From contig OZ250180.1 in assembly GCA_965238215.1 (NCBI GenBank), positions 1,178,001 through 1,242,000 on the forward strand: a stretch of 64,000 bases of DNA, read 5' to 3'. The DNA is from JAPULR01 sp965238215 (GTDB taxonomy: Bacteria > Chloroflexota > Dehalococcoidia > Lucifugimonadales > GCA-2712585). Under the pieces are notes generated by a model that was not told the DNA's origin, did not search any database, and was given only the letters and a program-made list of their open reading frames with translations. Of the stretch, positions 22,622 to 30,966 are shown in pieces (position 1 is the stretch's first letter; each line of letters starts with the position of its first letter). The translations under genes were made by a program, and so were the position numbers.

Positions 22622-23824
22622 TTAGGCGTTGACGTAGGCTTCCCAGCGGGAGTCCAAGTCGGAGGATTCGACGGTGCTCATAATGTAGTCGCCGAATTCT
22701 TTGCCGGTTGCGCCGGTGTCGCGGCCCGTGATGACGAGCTTCTTTTCGTACTGGGTGCAAACGTCCAGGGCCTTGTTGAGGCGGTTTGATAGCTGTGAGA
22801 AGCCGAGGTGATCCAGCATCATGCTGCCGGCACGAATTATGGAGCTGGGGTCGGCGAAATGCGCGCGGCCTTCCTGCACCATGCGGGGAGCGCTGCCGTG
22901 GATAGCTTCGAACATGGCATAATTCTTGCCGATGTTGGCGCTGCCCGCCGTGCCTACACCACCCTGAATCTGGGCGGCTTCGTCGGTGATGATGTCCCCG
23001 TAGAGGTTCGGAAGGGCAAATACCTGGAATTCGCTGCGGCGGGACAAGTCAAGGAGCTTTGCGGTCATGATGTCGATGTACCAAGCATCCCAGGATAAAG
23101 ACGGGTAGCGCTGGGAGACCTTTCGGGCGACGTCCAGGAATTTGCCGTCGGTGGTCTTGATGATGTTGGCCTTGGTTACGATGGTGACCCGGTCCTTGCC
23201 GTTACGCAGGGCGTGGGCGAAGGCGGCTTCGATGATTCGCTCGGAGCCCTGAGTAGTGATAACGCGGAAGTCGATGGCGAGGTCATCGGTAACGTTGATG
23301 CCCTGGCTGCCGACGGCGTAGAGGTCTTCGGTATTCTCCCGGAAGAAAGTCCAGTCGATGTTTTCCTGGGGGATTCTAACGGGGCGAACGTTGGCGAATA
23401 GATCCAGGGCCTTGCGCATGGAGACGTTGGCGCTTTCAAGGTTCGGCCAGCCGTCGCCCTTCTCAGGGGTGTGGGTGGGGCCTTTTAGGGTGACGTGACA
23501 CTTTTGGATTTCAGCGAGAACGTCGTTGGGGATGGACTGCATGTGCTGGGCACGATTTTCGATGGTGAGGCCGTCGATATACTGGAAGACTATTTTGCCG
23601 CTTTCGACCTGGTCACGCAGGAGGTATTCGAGGACCCTGCGGGCTTCGACGGAGATGGCAGGGCCGATGCCGTCACCGCCCAGGATGCCGATGAGGATGG
23701 GGTTGACCTGGGAGAAGTCGGTCCATTCCTGGTCTTGCTTGAGGCGCTCTACGCGCTCTAGCTGCTCTCTTAGTATGGTAGCGAAGTGGGAGGTGGCGTT
23801 GGTGATGATTTGGGTGTCTGCCAC
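22622..23824 (-). CDS. icd: Isocitrate dehydrogenase (isocitrate/isopropylmalate family)
   Basis: A 400-aa beta-decarboxylating dehydrogenase. Seen: ILGGDGIGPAISVEARRVLEYL; SANVSMRKALDLFANVRPVRIP, in which the phosphorylatable-Ser region and Arg triad match isocitrate dehydrogenases; FRENTEDLYAVGSQGIN; VTKANIIKTTDGKFLDVARK (catalytic Lys); and DIITDEAAQIQGGVGTAGSANIG with the metal-binding Asp. The closing HGSAPRMVQEGRAHFADPSSIIRAGSMMLDHLG is typical. Coenzyme preference cannot be read with certainty. GGAGGC precedes the start. Confidence 0.88.
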   Translation of the reverse strand: MADTQIITNATSHFATILREQLERVERLKQDQEWTDFSQVNPILIGILGGDGIGPAISVEARRVLEYLLRDQVESGKIVFQYIDGLTIENRAQHMQSIPNDVLAEIQKCHVTLKGPTHTPEKGDGWPNLESANVSMRKALDLFANVRPVRIPQENIDWTFFRENTEDLYAVGSQGINVTDDLAIDFRVITTQGSERIIEAAFAHALRNGKDRVTIVTKANIIKTTDGKFLDVARKVSQRYPSLSWDAWYIDIMTAKLLDLSRRSEFQVFALPNLYGDIITDEAAQIQGGVGTAGSANIGKNYAMFEAIHGSAPRMVQEGRAHFADPSSIIRAGSMMLDHLGFSQLSNRLNKALDVCTQYEKKLVITGRDTGATGKEFGDYIMSTVESSDLDSRWEAYVNA

Positions 23825-24196
23825 GGGGCCTCCTAGGTTGGGGATGGGACAATTATATGAGGGGGTTGGGTATAGCGCAAATGGGAGACCCTTCCGAGTA
23901 TCCAGATCTGGCAGTGCGGCGAGATGTGGATTCCTGCCCCCGTGAAGACGGGGGCAGGCTCTGCGCGGGAGGATGGGGACGGGGATGGGGATGGATTCCC
24001 GCCTCCGGAGACCTTTGCATAACTATCGAATCGCATTCAAATGGCGGTGTAGAACGACTCTTGACATAGCTAAATCATGGGATTCTGGATTCCGGCTTTT
24101 GCCGGAATGACGGTTATGCAAAGGTCTCCCTTCGCGGGAACACGGTAGGGGGAGGGATGGGTTCTCGCCTCCGCGGGAACAACGGATGCTGAGTTG
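23825..24196. repeat. Repeats with a complete MITE, upstream of rpsU
   Basis: 'gattcctgcccccgtgaagacgggggcaggctctgcgcggg' (23928-23971) is followed by 'gattcccgcctcc' split by the 123-bp element. After the element come 'cttcgcgggaac' and 'gggttctcgcctccgcgggaacaacgg'. No gene. Confidence 0.7.
24007..24129. mobile_element. MITE-like element, 123 bp (subtype A)
   Basis: Perfect 17-bp terminal inverted repeats GGAGACCTTTGCATAAC / GTTATGCAAAGGTCTCC. The interior has no coding capacity and includes 'attccggcttttgccggaatgacgg'. It sits inside the dispersed unit cccgcctcc[element]cttcgcggg; a 4-bp target duplication (ctcc/cttc) is only approximate here. The same length and ends recur at 32730 and 63170. 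Confidence 0.85.
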
Positions 24197-24226
24197 TTGT
24201 AACTTGAGGGAGGGATTTGCTATATT
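24197..24226 (+). promoter_or_regulatory. Predicted promoter of rpsU
   Basis: TTGTAA (24197-24202), 18-bp spacer, TATATT (24221-24226), ending 30 bp before the S21 start. AAGGAG at 24245-24250 is the ribosome binding site. Confidence 0.55.
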
Positions 24227-24256
24227 GGGTGGAGCAGTTGGGATAAGGAGCAGCGT

Positions 24257-24445
24257 ATGACATTTGTCATCCTCCACGAGGGGGAATCGACGGAGAGCCT
24301 GATAAACCGGTTCCGATCCGGGGTGCAGCGTTCCGGCATATTGAGGGAGATCAAACGGCGTCGGTATTTCCGGTCTAAGAGCCAGAAGGCGCGAGAGGCA
24401 GCACAGCGAGCGGCGCGGCGTGCCCGGCGTCGTCGCCGATTCTAG
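24257..24445 (+). CDS. rpsU: Small ribosomal subunit protein bS21
   Basis: A 62-aa basic protein with the S21 pattern: VILHEGESTESLINRFRSGVQRSGILREIKRRRYF, then a lysine/arginine-rich tail (SQKAREAAQRAARRARRRRRF). Length and composition are typical. It has its own promoter and a good ribosome binding site. Confidence 0.95.
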   Translation: MTFVILHEGESTESLINRFRSGVQRSGILREIKRRRYFRSKSQKAREAAQRAARRARRRRRF

Positions 24446-24507
24446 AGATAGTCACAAGCGGCGTGCCTTCTTTGGTCTGAGGGCGCCGCCGATATTTTCG
24501 CAGACCA

Positions 24508-25203
24508 ATGTTAGACCTCAGTTCCTATGGGGTTCTTAGCTTTGACTGCTACGGAACCCTCATTGATTGGGAAGGTGGGATTCTTTCGTCGTTAAAACCC
24601 CTACTAGCGCGTCATGGGGTTTCAGCGTCGGATGGGGAGCTTCTGAGGCTGTATGGAGAGTTGGAGAGGGAGGGGCAGGGACATCAGCCATTTCTGACCT
24701 ATCGTCAGGTGCTGTCACGGATTGTTGCGGGACTTGGAGAGCGGTTGGGGTTCCGTCCGAACTCGGGAGAGTTGGGCATCTTGTCTGACTCGATGAAGCG
24801 GTGGCGCCCTTTCAGTGATACCGTTTCAGCCCTGAGGTCGTTGAAGAAGCAAGCAAAGCTGGCGATTATTTCCAACGTGGACAGAGACCTGTTCGAGGCG
24901 TCGTCGTCCATGCTTGGAGTGGACTTTGATTGGGTGGTTACGTCGGAGGATGTGGGGGAATACAAGCCATCACTGCGGAATTTCAGGGTGGCGTTGGGTC
25001 AGATGGGGGTTGACAAGGGGGAGGTCTTGCACGTGGCGCAGAGCCTGTATCACGACGTGGAGCCGGCGCGGGCGTTGGGGTTGGCGACGGTGTGGGTGAA
25101 CCGGTCGGGGGCTAGGTCGACGCCACTCAGGGACGTGAGGCCGGACGTAGAGGTGGCGGACTTGGGGGCGTTGGTACGGTTGATGCGGCGAGGGGTGGGT
25201 TAG
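24508..25203 (+). CDS. HAD-superfamily hydrolase, haloacid-dehalogenase type
   Basis: A 231-aa HAD hydrolase. Seen: motif I SFDCYGTLIDWEGG (nucleophile Asp13), a helical cap, motif II LAIISNVDRDLF, motif III Lys in SEDVGEYKPSLRNF, and motif IV reduced to LYHDVEPARALGLATVWVNR. The pattern suits 2-haloacid dehalogenase-like phosphatases; the substrate is unknown. It follows rpsU by 62 bp on the same strand. Confidence 0.85.
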   Translation: MLDLSSYGVLSFDCYGTLIDWEGGILSSLKPLLARHGVSASDGELLRLYGELEREGQGHQPFLTYRQVLSRIVAGLGERLGFRPNSGELGILSDSMKRWRPFSDTVSALRSLKKQAKLAIISNVDRDLFEASSSMLGVDFDWVVTSEDVGEYKPSLRNFRVALGQMGVDKGEVLHVAQSLYHDVEPARALGLATVWVNRSGARSTPLRDVRPDVEVADLGALVRLMRRGVG

Positions 25204-25880
25204 GCTGGGGGTGGGCGATGGGTTCCCGTCCCTGTCTTCACGGGGGCAGGCTCTTCGCGGGCATGACGAGGGGATGGGTCCCCGCATACGCGAGGACAAG
25301 GGAAGGGATGGGGATGGGTTCCCGCATCCGTCTTCACGGGGGCAGGCTCTCCGCGGGCATGACGAGAGGATGGGTCCCCGCATACGCGAGGACAAGGGAG
25401 GAGGGGACGGGGATGGCAGGAGAGGGAGAGGGCGGTTCGCGAACCCGCCCCTACGGGGGAGTGGGGCGCTGGAATAAGGGGGGCGCTCGGCGGGAGAGGG
25501 GGCTTGCTACGACACCGGGATTCCTCGACTCCGCCGCGCTGTGCTCGGAATGACAGGCGGGGGCAGGGAGGGGATGACGTGGGTGGAAGAAGGGCGGTTC
25601 GCAAACCGCCCCTACGGGGGAGTGGGGCGCTGGAATAAGGGGGCGCTCGGCGGGAGAGGGGGATTGCTACGACAACGAGATTCCGAGACTCCACTTCGCG
25701 CTGCGCTCGGAATGACATGTGGGGCAGGGACGGGATGACGTGGGAGTGGGAAGGGCGGTTCGCGAACCGCCCCTACGGGGGGTGGGGCGCTGGAATGACG
25801 CATGGGGGCAGGCTCTTCGCCGGCGTTGGCGAGGGGATGGGTCCCCGCATCCGCGAGGACTAGGGAGGGGGTGCGGTATG
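25204..25880. repeat. Tandem dispersed-repeat array (units of about 96 and 162 bp)
   Basis: No gene. Two copies of a 96-bp unit ('gatgggttcccg...cttcacgggggcaggctc...gggtccccgcatacgcgaggacaag') lie at 25217-25400. They are followed by three copies of a 162-bp unit with starts near 25431, 25593 and 25754. The 162-bp unit combines 'ggcggttcgcgaaccgcccctacggggg', 'agtggggcgctggaataagg', 'gcgctcggcgggagaggggg' and 'gagattcc...gctcggaatgaca'. 25766-25779 is another perfect IS110-guide match. Confidence 0.8.
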
Positions 25881-26774
25881 TTAAAGGGGGAGGGGCTGCC
25901 AGTAGCGGCGGGTTTCTCCGGCGATGATGCGTCCGAAGCCCGGGGCGGGGAAATGCCCCGCAGCGACTATGATGCCCTGTTCTTGAAGTTTTTTCAGAGT
26001 TTCCCTACGCGTTTCGATGCCAAGCTGGGGTAGCACGTCCGCCTTGGTGTTCCATTGGGGGACCTGGATTTGCAGGGGCAGGTGGGCGACGTCGCCGAGG
26101 ATGAAGCCGCTCTTGCCCTGAGAAGCAACGGCGAGGCTCTGATGGCCGGGGGTATGGCCCGGTGTGGGGACGATGGTGATTTCGTCGGTGAGATTGAGGT
26201 CACCCTCCACCAGCCGGAGGTTGTCCAGCTTTTGGAGGAGTCTGCCTACGGTTTGGGACTGGTGGAAGACTTCCACGGCGGGTGGGTAGAAGTCTTCCAT
26301 GGTTTCGGTTCTCGGTGCGTCGGGGGGCGGGAAGAGGAGATTCCAGTCGGCCTTGGGAATGATGTATTCGGCGTTGGGGAAGGTGGGGCGAACGGAGTCG
26401 TCTGGCATGGCGGTAGGCAACCAGCCGATATGGTCGAAATGTAGATGGGTAATGACCACGGTGTCGATGGTTTTGGGGTCTATGCCGCCCTGCCGCATTT
26501 CGCTGAGCAGGTTTCCGGCGGCCCCGCCTGCGTCGGCAACGGGGGAAGGGCCTAAGCCGGCGTCGACGAGGATTCGCTTGCCCTGGGATTCCAGGAGGAA
26601 GCAGGCGACGTTTATTCCTCCGTTAACCTGGCAGTCCTCGTCCACCTGGCCTTCGAATTCCCGGAAGGCGTCGGAGGTCTTGTGGGGGAAGAAATCGCAG
26701 GCATCGACGGCCATGAGGCAGTCGGAGATGGAGAGAATACGTACGGAACCTACCTGGATGCTTTCGATGCTCAT
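25881..26774 (-). CDS. MBL-fold metallo-hydrolase
   Basis: A 297-aa metallo-beta-lactamase-fold enzyme. Seen: the zinc motif VVITHLHFDHIGWLPT, upstream GKRILVDAGLGPSP, VPTPGHTPGHQSLAV, and FILGDVAHLPLQIQ with the bridging Asp. The layout resembles lactonase or AttM-type hydrolases, but the substrate is not predictable. I start at ATG 26774 because GGAGG sits 7 bases upstream; 22 additional in-frame codons reach 26840. Confidence 0.88.
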   Translation of the reverse strand: MSIESIQVGSVRILSISDCLMAVDACDFFPHKTSDAFREFEGQVDEDCQVNGGINVACFLLESQGKRILVDAGLGPSPVADAGGAAGNLLSEMRQGGIDPKTIDTVVITHLHFDHIGWLPTAMPDDSVRPTFPNAEYIIPKADWNLLFPPPDAPRTETMEDFYPPAVEVFHQSQTVGRLLQKLDNLRLVEGDLNLTDEITIVPTPGHTPGHQSLAVASQGKSGFILGDVAHLPLQIQVPQWNTKADVLPQLGIETRRETLKKLQEQGIIVAAGHFPAPGFGRIIAGETRRYWQPLPL

Positions 26775-26869
26775 GGGGCCTCCATATTCGTGATTGTCGG
26801 GGGTTGGGGCCATTCCATCAATGGGGACATTATAGCCCATTGATAACGCCTCGTCGGGTAAAAAATTCT

Positions 26870-26898
26870 TTGACAGGGGGAATCGTTTGGTTTAAGTT
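26870..26898 (+). promoter_or_regulatory. Candidate promoter for the alcohol dehydrogenase
   Basis: A consensus TTGACA (26870-26875) is followed after 17 bp by TAAGTT (26893-26898), a weak -10. It lies 35 bp upstream of the GTG start, in a locally AT-rich patch between divergent genes. Confidence 0.45.
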
Positions 26899-26931
26899 AT
26901 CATAGCCGGAATTACGAAGGGGAGGCGGCTA

Positions 26932-28032
26932 GTGCGCGGACGAGTGGTTGTTTGCAAGGAGCATAATCGGCCCTTTGTGATTGAGGAATATACGGTTCCG
27001 GAGATTGAGCCGGGGGCGATTCTGCTGCGCATGGTACAGTCGGGCATTTGCGGGTCGGACCTGCATTATTGGCGGGGCGACCAGGCAAAAGCGCCGCTGC
27101 CACCAACGGGGCGGGTGATGGGGCATGAGGGATACGGCGTGGTGCACAGTTTGGGGAAGGGCGCGGAGAGGGACTCGCTGGGGCGCAGGCTGCGAGAAGG
27201 CGACCGGGTGGTGTACACGGCTATATTTCCGTGCAATCGCTGTCACATGTGCCTGAAGGGTCTAGGGAACCTGTGCGTGAACCGTCCTTTCCCGGCGGCG
27301 GGGGACTATCCGTACTTCACCGGGACCTACGCCGACTATCTGTATCTGCCGCCGGGGCATCCGATTTTCCTGGCGCCGGACGGGATACCGGACGAAGTTC
27401 TGGCTCCGGTGAACTGCGCCCTGGGCACGGTGACCCAGGGGTTGATTTCGGCGGGGGCGGCAGCGGGGGATTGGGTGGTGATTCAGGGCGCAGGGGGGTT
27501 GGGGCTGACGGCCACAGCGGTTGCGAAGGACATGGGAGCTCACGGGGTGATCGTGCTGGACCGGCTTCAGAATCGGCTGGATCTGGCCCGGGAGTTCGGT
27601 GCGGACCACGTTATCAACATCGAGGAGTACGACACGGCGGAGGCTCGGGTTGCGCGGGTGTGGGAGCTGACTCGCGGCCGAGGGGCGGACGTTGTGATGG
27701 AACTGGTCGGACGGGCGGAACTGCTGGTAGAAGGGGTGGAGATGTTGGGCAACGGCGGGACGTTCGTAGAGATTGGGGACATCGTGCCGGGGCGCACGGT
27801 GGCGTTGGACCCATCAACGTTGCTAAAGGGGAAGCGGATCATCGGGTCCTTGATGTATCCCGCGCACCTGCTGCCGAGGATACTGGATTTTCTGGAACGA
27901 AATTTGGACAAGCGGCCCTTCCACAAGATAGTCTCGCACAAGTTCAAGCTCGCAGATGTGAACAAGGCCTTTCCCCAGGCGGAATGGAATGCGAGGCAGA
28001 CGGAGGTCACGCGGGCGGTGCTCGTGCCGTGA
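26932..28032 (+). CDS. Zinc-dependent alcohol dehydrogenase (MDR family)
   Basis: A 366-aa medium-chain dehydrogenase. Seen: catalytic zinc site SGICGSDLHYWRG and GHEGYGVVHSLG, structural zinc cysteines PCNRCHMCLKGLGNLC, Rossmann motif IQGAGGLGLTATAVAKDMG, DRLQNRLDLAREFGADHVIN and the C-terminal PFHKIVSHKFKLADVNKAF. Both zinc sites are intact. It starts with GTG 26932 behind GGGGAGG. The substrate alcohol is unknown. It probably shares a transcript with the luciferase-like enzyme 38 bp downstream. Confidence 0.9.
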   Translation: MRGRVVVCKEHNRPFVIEEYTVPEIEPGAILLRMVQSGICGSDLHYWRGDQAKAPLPPTGRVMGHEGYGVVHSLGKGAERDSLGRRLREGDRVVYTAIFPCNRCHMCLKGLGNLCVNRPFPAAGDYPYFTGTYADYLYLPPGHPIFLAPDGIPDEVLAPVNCALGTVTQGLISAGAAAGDWVVIQGAGGLGLTATAVAKDMGAHGVIVLDRLQNRLDLAREFGADHVINIEEYDTAEARVARVWELTRGRGADVVMELVGRAELLVEGVEMLGNGGTFVEIGDIVPGRTVALDPSTLLKGKRIIGSLMYPAHLLPRILDFLERNLDKRPFHKIVSHKFKLADVNKAFPQAEWNARQTEVTRAVLVP

Positions 28033-28070
28033 TTTGCTGGCTTAGACGGAAAGGGACGGAGGAGAAGTAG

Positions 28071-29312
28071 ATGAAGTTCGATATATTTTGCCTGCCGACG
28101 GTGCCGGGCACGCTGGAAGACAGGGCGGCCTTGCGACCCATCGGCCGGAATAACGAGCGGTATCAGCAGATGCTGGAGGAGCTGCGAACCATAGCAGTGA
28201 TGGCGGACGAGGTGGGGTTTGACGCATTCTCGACGACGGAGCACCACCTGCACTCGGAAGGGTTCGAGGCATCGGTGGCCCCGCTTCTGCTGTACGCCGA
28301 CCTGGCAGCCAGGACTAAGCGGATCAAGTTTGCGCCGTTGGGGCTGGTGCTTCCATCGTGGGACCCCATCCGGTGCGCCGAAGAGATAGCGATTCTGGAC
28401 CATCTGACCAAGGGCAGGGTAATTGCGGGGTTCGCTCGGGGTTACCAAGACCGATGGACGAACGTATTGGGGCAGCAATATCGCGTGTCGGCGGCAACGA
28501 TGGACGGTTCCGCGGTGGACCTGATGAACCGGGAGGTGTTCGAGGAAGTCTTCGACATCATCAAGCTGGCGTGGACCGAGGACGCCATAGAGTATAACGG
28601 GAAGTATTATCAGATCCCCGTGCCGTACAAGGAAGGGATAAGCCGCTGGCCGCCGACGGAGTGGACGAACACCTACGGCGCGCCCGGGGAGTTGGACGAC
28701 GAGGGGATAATCCGCCGAGTGTGCGTGATACCTAAGCCCTACCAGGACCCGCATCCGCCTTTGTGGCAGCCCTTCGCCGTAAGCGAGACGACGATACGCC
28801 GAACAGCCCAGAAGGGCATTGTGCCGTGGATTTTGACTTCCCTGCCGGAGAGTTTCAGCCAGTTGTGCTCGGCGTACAAGGAAGAGGCGTCGAAATGGGG
28901 GAGGCAGTTAGGTGTGGGGGAGAGCGTGGGCGCCATTCGCGCCGTATATTTTGGTGACAGCTACGAAGAGGCGTTCGAGTTGGGGTACAAGAGCACGGGC
29001 ATAGGCTTCCACCACTATTTCGGAGCTTTCGGGTTCGTTGAGCCCTTCAGAAATCCCGGGGAGGAAGGGCCGTCGCCGTTGACCTTTGCCACGGAGTTGG
29101 AGACGTACCAGCGGATGGTGGACCACGATTACGTACTGTGCGGGACGGTGGACCAGGTGAAGGCCAAGATTGAGTCGCTGGCCACATGTCACGGAGGGGG
29201 AGACTTGGAATGGTTCGGCTGGAGCATGGGGCAGGGGTTCATGCCCCTCGATCAGGCGCAGCGGCAGATAGAGCTTTTCGCCAACCACATACTGCCGGAG
29301 TTCAAGGGATAG
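28071..29312 (+). CDS. LLM-class flavin-dependent oxidoreductase
   Basis: A 413-aa luciferase-like TIM-barrel monooxygenase or dehydrogenase using FMN or F420. Seen: ADEVGFDAFSTTEHHLHSEGF, the typical EHH motif near the N-terminus; KFAPLGLVLPSWDPIRCAEEIAILDHLTKGRVIAGFARGY; VFEEVFDIIKLAWTE; YNGKYYQIPVPY; and a late VDQVKAKIESLA. The family is known to be expanded in SAR202-type Chloroflexota. It follows the alcohol dehydrogenase closely with GGAGGAGAAG upstream of ATG. Confidence 0.9.
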   Translation: MKFDIFCLPTVPGTLEDRAALRPIGRNNERYQQMLEELRTIAVMADEVGFDAFSTTEHHLHSEGFEASVAPLLLYADLAARTKRIKFAPLGLVLPSWDPIRCAEEIAILDHLTKGRVIAGFARGYQDRWTNVLGQQYRVSAATMDGSAVDLMNREVFEEVFDIIKLAWTEDAIEYNGKYYQIPVPYKEGISRWPPTEWTNTYGAPGELDDEGIIRRVCVIPKPYQDPHPPLWQPFAVSETTIRRTAQKGIVPWILTSLPESFSQLCSAYKEEASKWGRQLGVGESVGAIRAVYFGDSYEEAFELGYKSTGIGFHHYFGAFGFVEPFRNPGEEGPSPLTFATELETYQRMVDHDYVLCGTVDQVKAKIESLATCHGGGDLEWFGWSMGQGFMPLDQAQRQIELFANHILPEFKG

Positions 29313-29439
29313 TCGCCGGAGTTGGGGACGTTAGGCGACGGACGGCAAGAGCCTTCGCAACGCAGAACCTTGTCATTACAACCTTTTTACGACTTTCGTC
29401 AGAGCATGGTGAATTTGATATGAATACCGAGTGGGCGTA

Positions 29440-29448
29440 TGGTAAAAT
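29440..29448 (+). promoter_or_regulatory. Extended -10 element before gdh
   Basis: TGGTAAAAT (TGn plus TAAAAT) lies 53 bp before the dehydrogenase start. The only -35-like box, TTGATA at 29415-29420, is 22 bp away, too far for a normal spacer, so this would act as an extended -10 promoter. Confidence 0.4.
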
Positions 29449-29501
29449 TTGGTGCGCAATTTGGTACAAATAGGGAACCATCCAATTTGTGGAGGAGATA
29501 G

Positions 29502-30776
29502 ATGAGTCAGCAGAATGGTCAGGGTCCTGGAGAAGACGACGGAGTATTTCAGATGGCCCGGCAACAGTTCAACGTCGCGGCGGATAAGCTGGGGCTGGAC
29601 GATGGAATGCGGGCAGTACTGGGAAGCTGCAAGCGGGAGTTTACCGTCAATTTTCCGGTTCGAATGGACTCCGGGGACATACGAGTGTACTCCGGCTACC
29701 GGGTGCACCACAACGTTGTTCGCGGCCCGGCCAAAGGGGGACTCCGGTTTCACCCCGACGTTACGCTGGACGAGGTAAAGGCGCTTGCCATGTGGATGAC
29801 ATGGAAGTGCGCCATTACGAACATTCCCTACGGCGGCGGCAAGGGAGGCGTGACTTGCGACCCGAAGTCGCTGTCCCGGAACGAGTTGGAGAGGCTAACG
29901 CGCCGCTTCGCAACGGAGATTTCGCCGTTGATAGGAACGGCTTCGGACATACCCGCGCCTGACGTGAACACGGACGGCCAGATCATGGCCTGGATCATGG
30001 ACACAATCAGCATGCACGCCGGATATACGGACCACGGCATCGTCACCGGCAAGCCCATTAGCATCGGCGGCACGCTGGGTCGAACGGAGGCCACGGGCCG
30101 GGGAGTGATGATTACTGCCAGGGAGGCGGCGAAGCGGTTGGGGGTTATGATGGAGGGCGCCCGGGTGGTCGTGCAGGGCTACGGGAACGTGGGTTACTGG
30201 GGCGCGTATCTGCTGCAACAGATGGGATGCAAGGTTATCGGCGCAAGCGATAGCCGAGGGGCCATCTACGCCGAGCAGGGCATTGACACGCACAGCCTGT
30301 TGGCGCACAAGGCGGAGAGCGGCTCGGTGGTGGGGTACGCAGGGTCGGAGAACATCAGCGATGCGGAGCTGCTGGGGCTGCCGTGCGAGATTCTGGTCCC
30401 GGCGGCGCTGGAACGCGCCATCACGAGGGATAACGCCGACAAGGTCGACGCCCGGATTGTGGTAGAAGGGGCGAACGGGCCGACGACACCGGAGGCGGAC
30501 TCGATTCTGGAGGACAAGGACATTCTGGTGATCCCGGATATTCTGGCCAACGCCGGAGGCGTGGTGGTCTCATATTTCGAATGGGTGCAGGATATTCAGC
30601 ATCTCTTCTGGGACAAAGATGACGTGGACGACCGGCTGGAGTCGATTATGACTCGCAGCTTCGACAGCGTGATCGAGGCGTCGGAGGAGCACGATACGAG
30701 CCTACGGACGGCGGCGCTGCTGGTGGCGGTGGACCGGGTTGCGGAGGCGTTGCGGATGCGGGGGATATACCCGTAA
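29502..30776 (+). CDS. gdhA: Glu/Leu/Phe/Val-type glutamate dehydrogenase
   Basis: A 424-aa amino-acid dehydrogenase, most like NAD(P) glutamate dehydrogenase. Seen: YSGYRVHHNVVRGPAKGGLRFHPDV, MTWKCAITNIPYGGGKGGV (catalytic Lys), APDVNTDGQIMAWIMDT, TGKPISIGGTLGRTEATGRGV, VVVQGYGNVGYWGAYLLQQMG and PDILANAGGVVVSYFEWVQD. It is monocistronic, with GGAGGAGA before ATG 29502 and a hairpin terminator 130 bp after the stop. Confidence 0.94.
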   Translation: MSQQNGQGPGEDDGVFQMARQQFNVAADKLGLDDGMRAVLGSCKREFTVNFPVRMDSGDIRVYSGYRVHHNVVRGPAKGGLRFHPDVTLDEVKALAMWMTWKCAITNIPYGGGKGGVTCDPKSLSRNELERLTRRFATEISPLIGTASDIPAPDVNTDGQIMAWIMDTISMHAGYTDHGIVTGKPISIGGTLGRTEATGRGVMITAREAAKRLGVMMEGARVVVQGYGNVGYWGAYLLQQMGCKVIGASDSRGAIYAEQGIDTHSLLAHKAESGSVVGYAGSENISDAELLGLPCEILVPAALERAITRDNADKVDARIVVEGANGPTTPEADSILEDKDILVIPDILANAGGVVVSYFEWVQDIQHLFWDKDDVDDRLESIMTRSFDSVIEASEEHDTSLRTAALLVAVDRVAEALRMRGIYP

Positions 30777-30909
30777 CCAAATCCGACACCAACAAGGCAT
30801 CTACATTCCTGTTTGGAGGCCTGCCGCGTCCAAGGAAAGGCAAAGGAGTGTAGTGTAAGGGCGCTGAGTTGGGCGGAGGAGCAAGGCCGATTAGATTGAA
30901 TAAGTGAGG

Positions 30910-30932
30910 GGCCCCGGCGATTTGCCGGGGCC
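30910..30932. terminator. Hairpin terminator between convergent genes
   Basis: GGCCCCGGC-gattt-GCCGGGGCC, a perfect 9-bp stem. It lies between the gdhA end and the convergent lipoprotein gene and could serve both. T-rich 'ggcttcttg' follows on the plus side. Confidence 0.65.
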
Positions 30933-30966
30933 TGGCTTCTTGTGATTGTTGGCCGTTAGAGGGTAG

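Noticed and set aside
29415..29448. A standard -35/-10 promoter before gdhA using TTGATA and TAAAAT
   Set aside because: The spacing of 22 bp is outside the usual range; only the extended -10 was kept, at low confidence.
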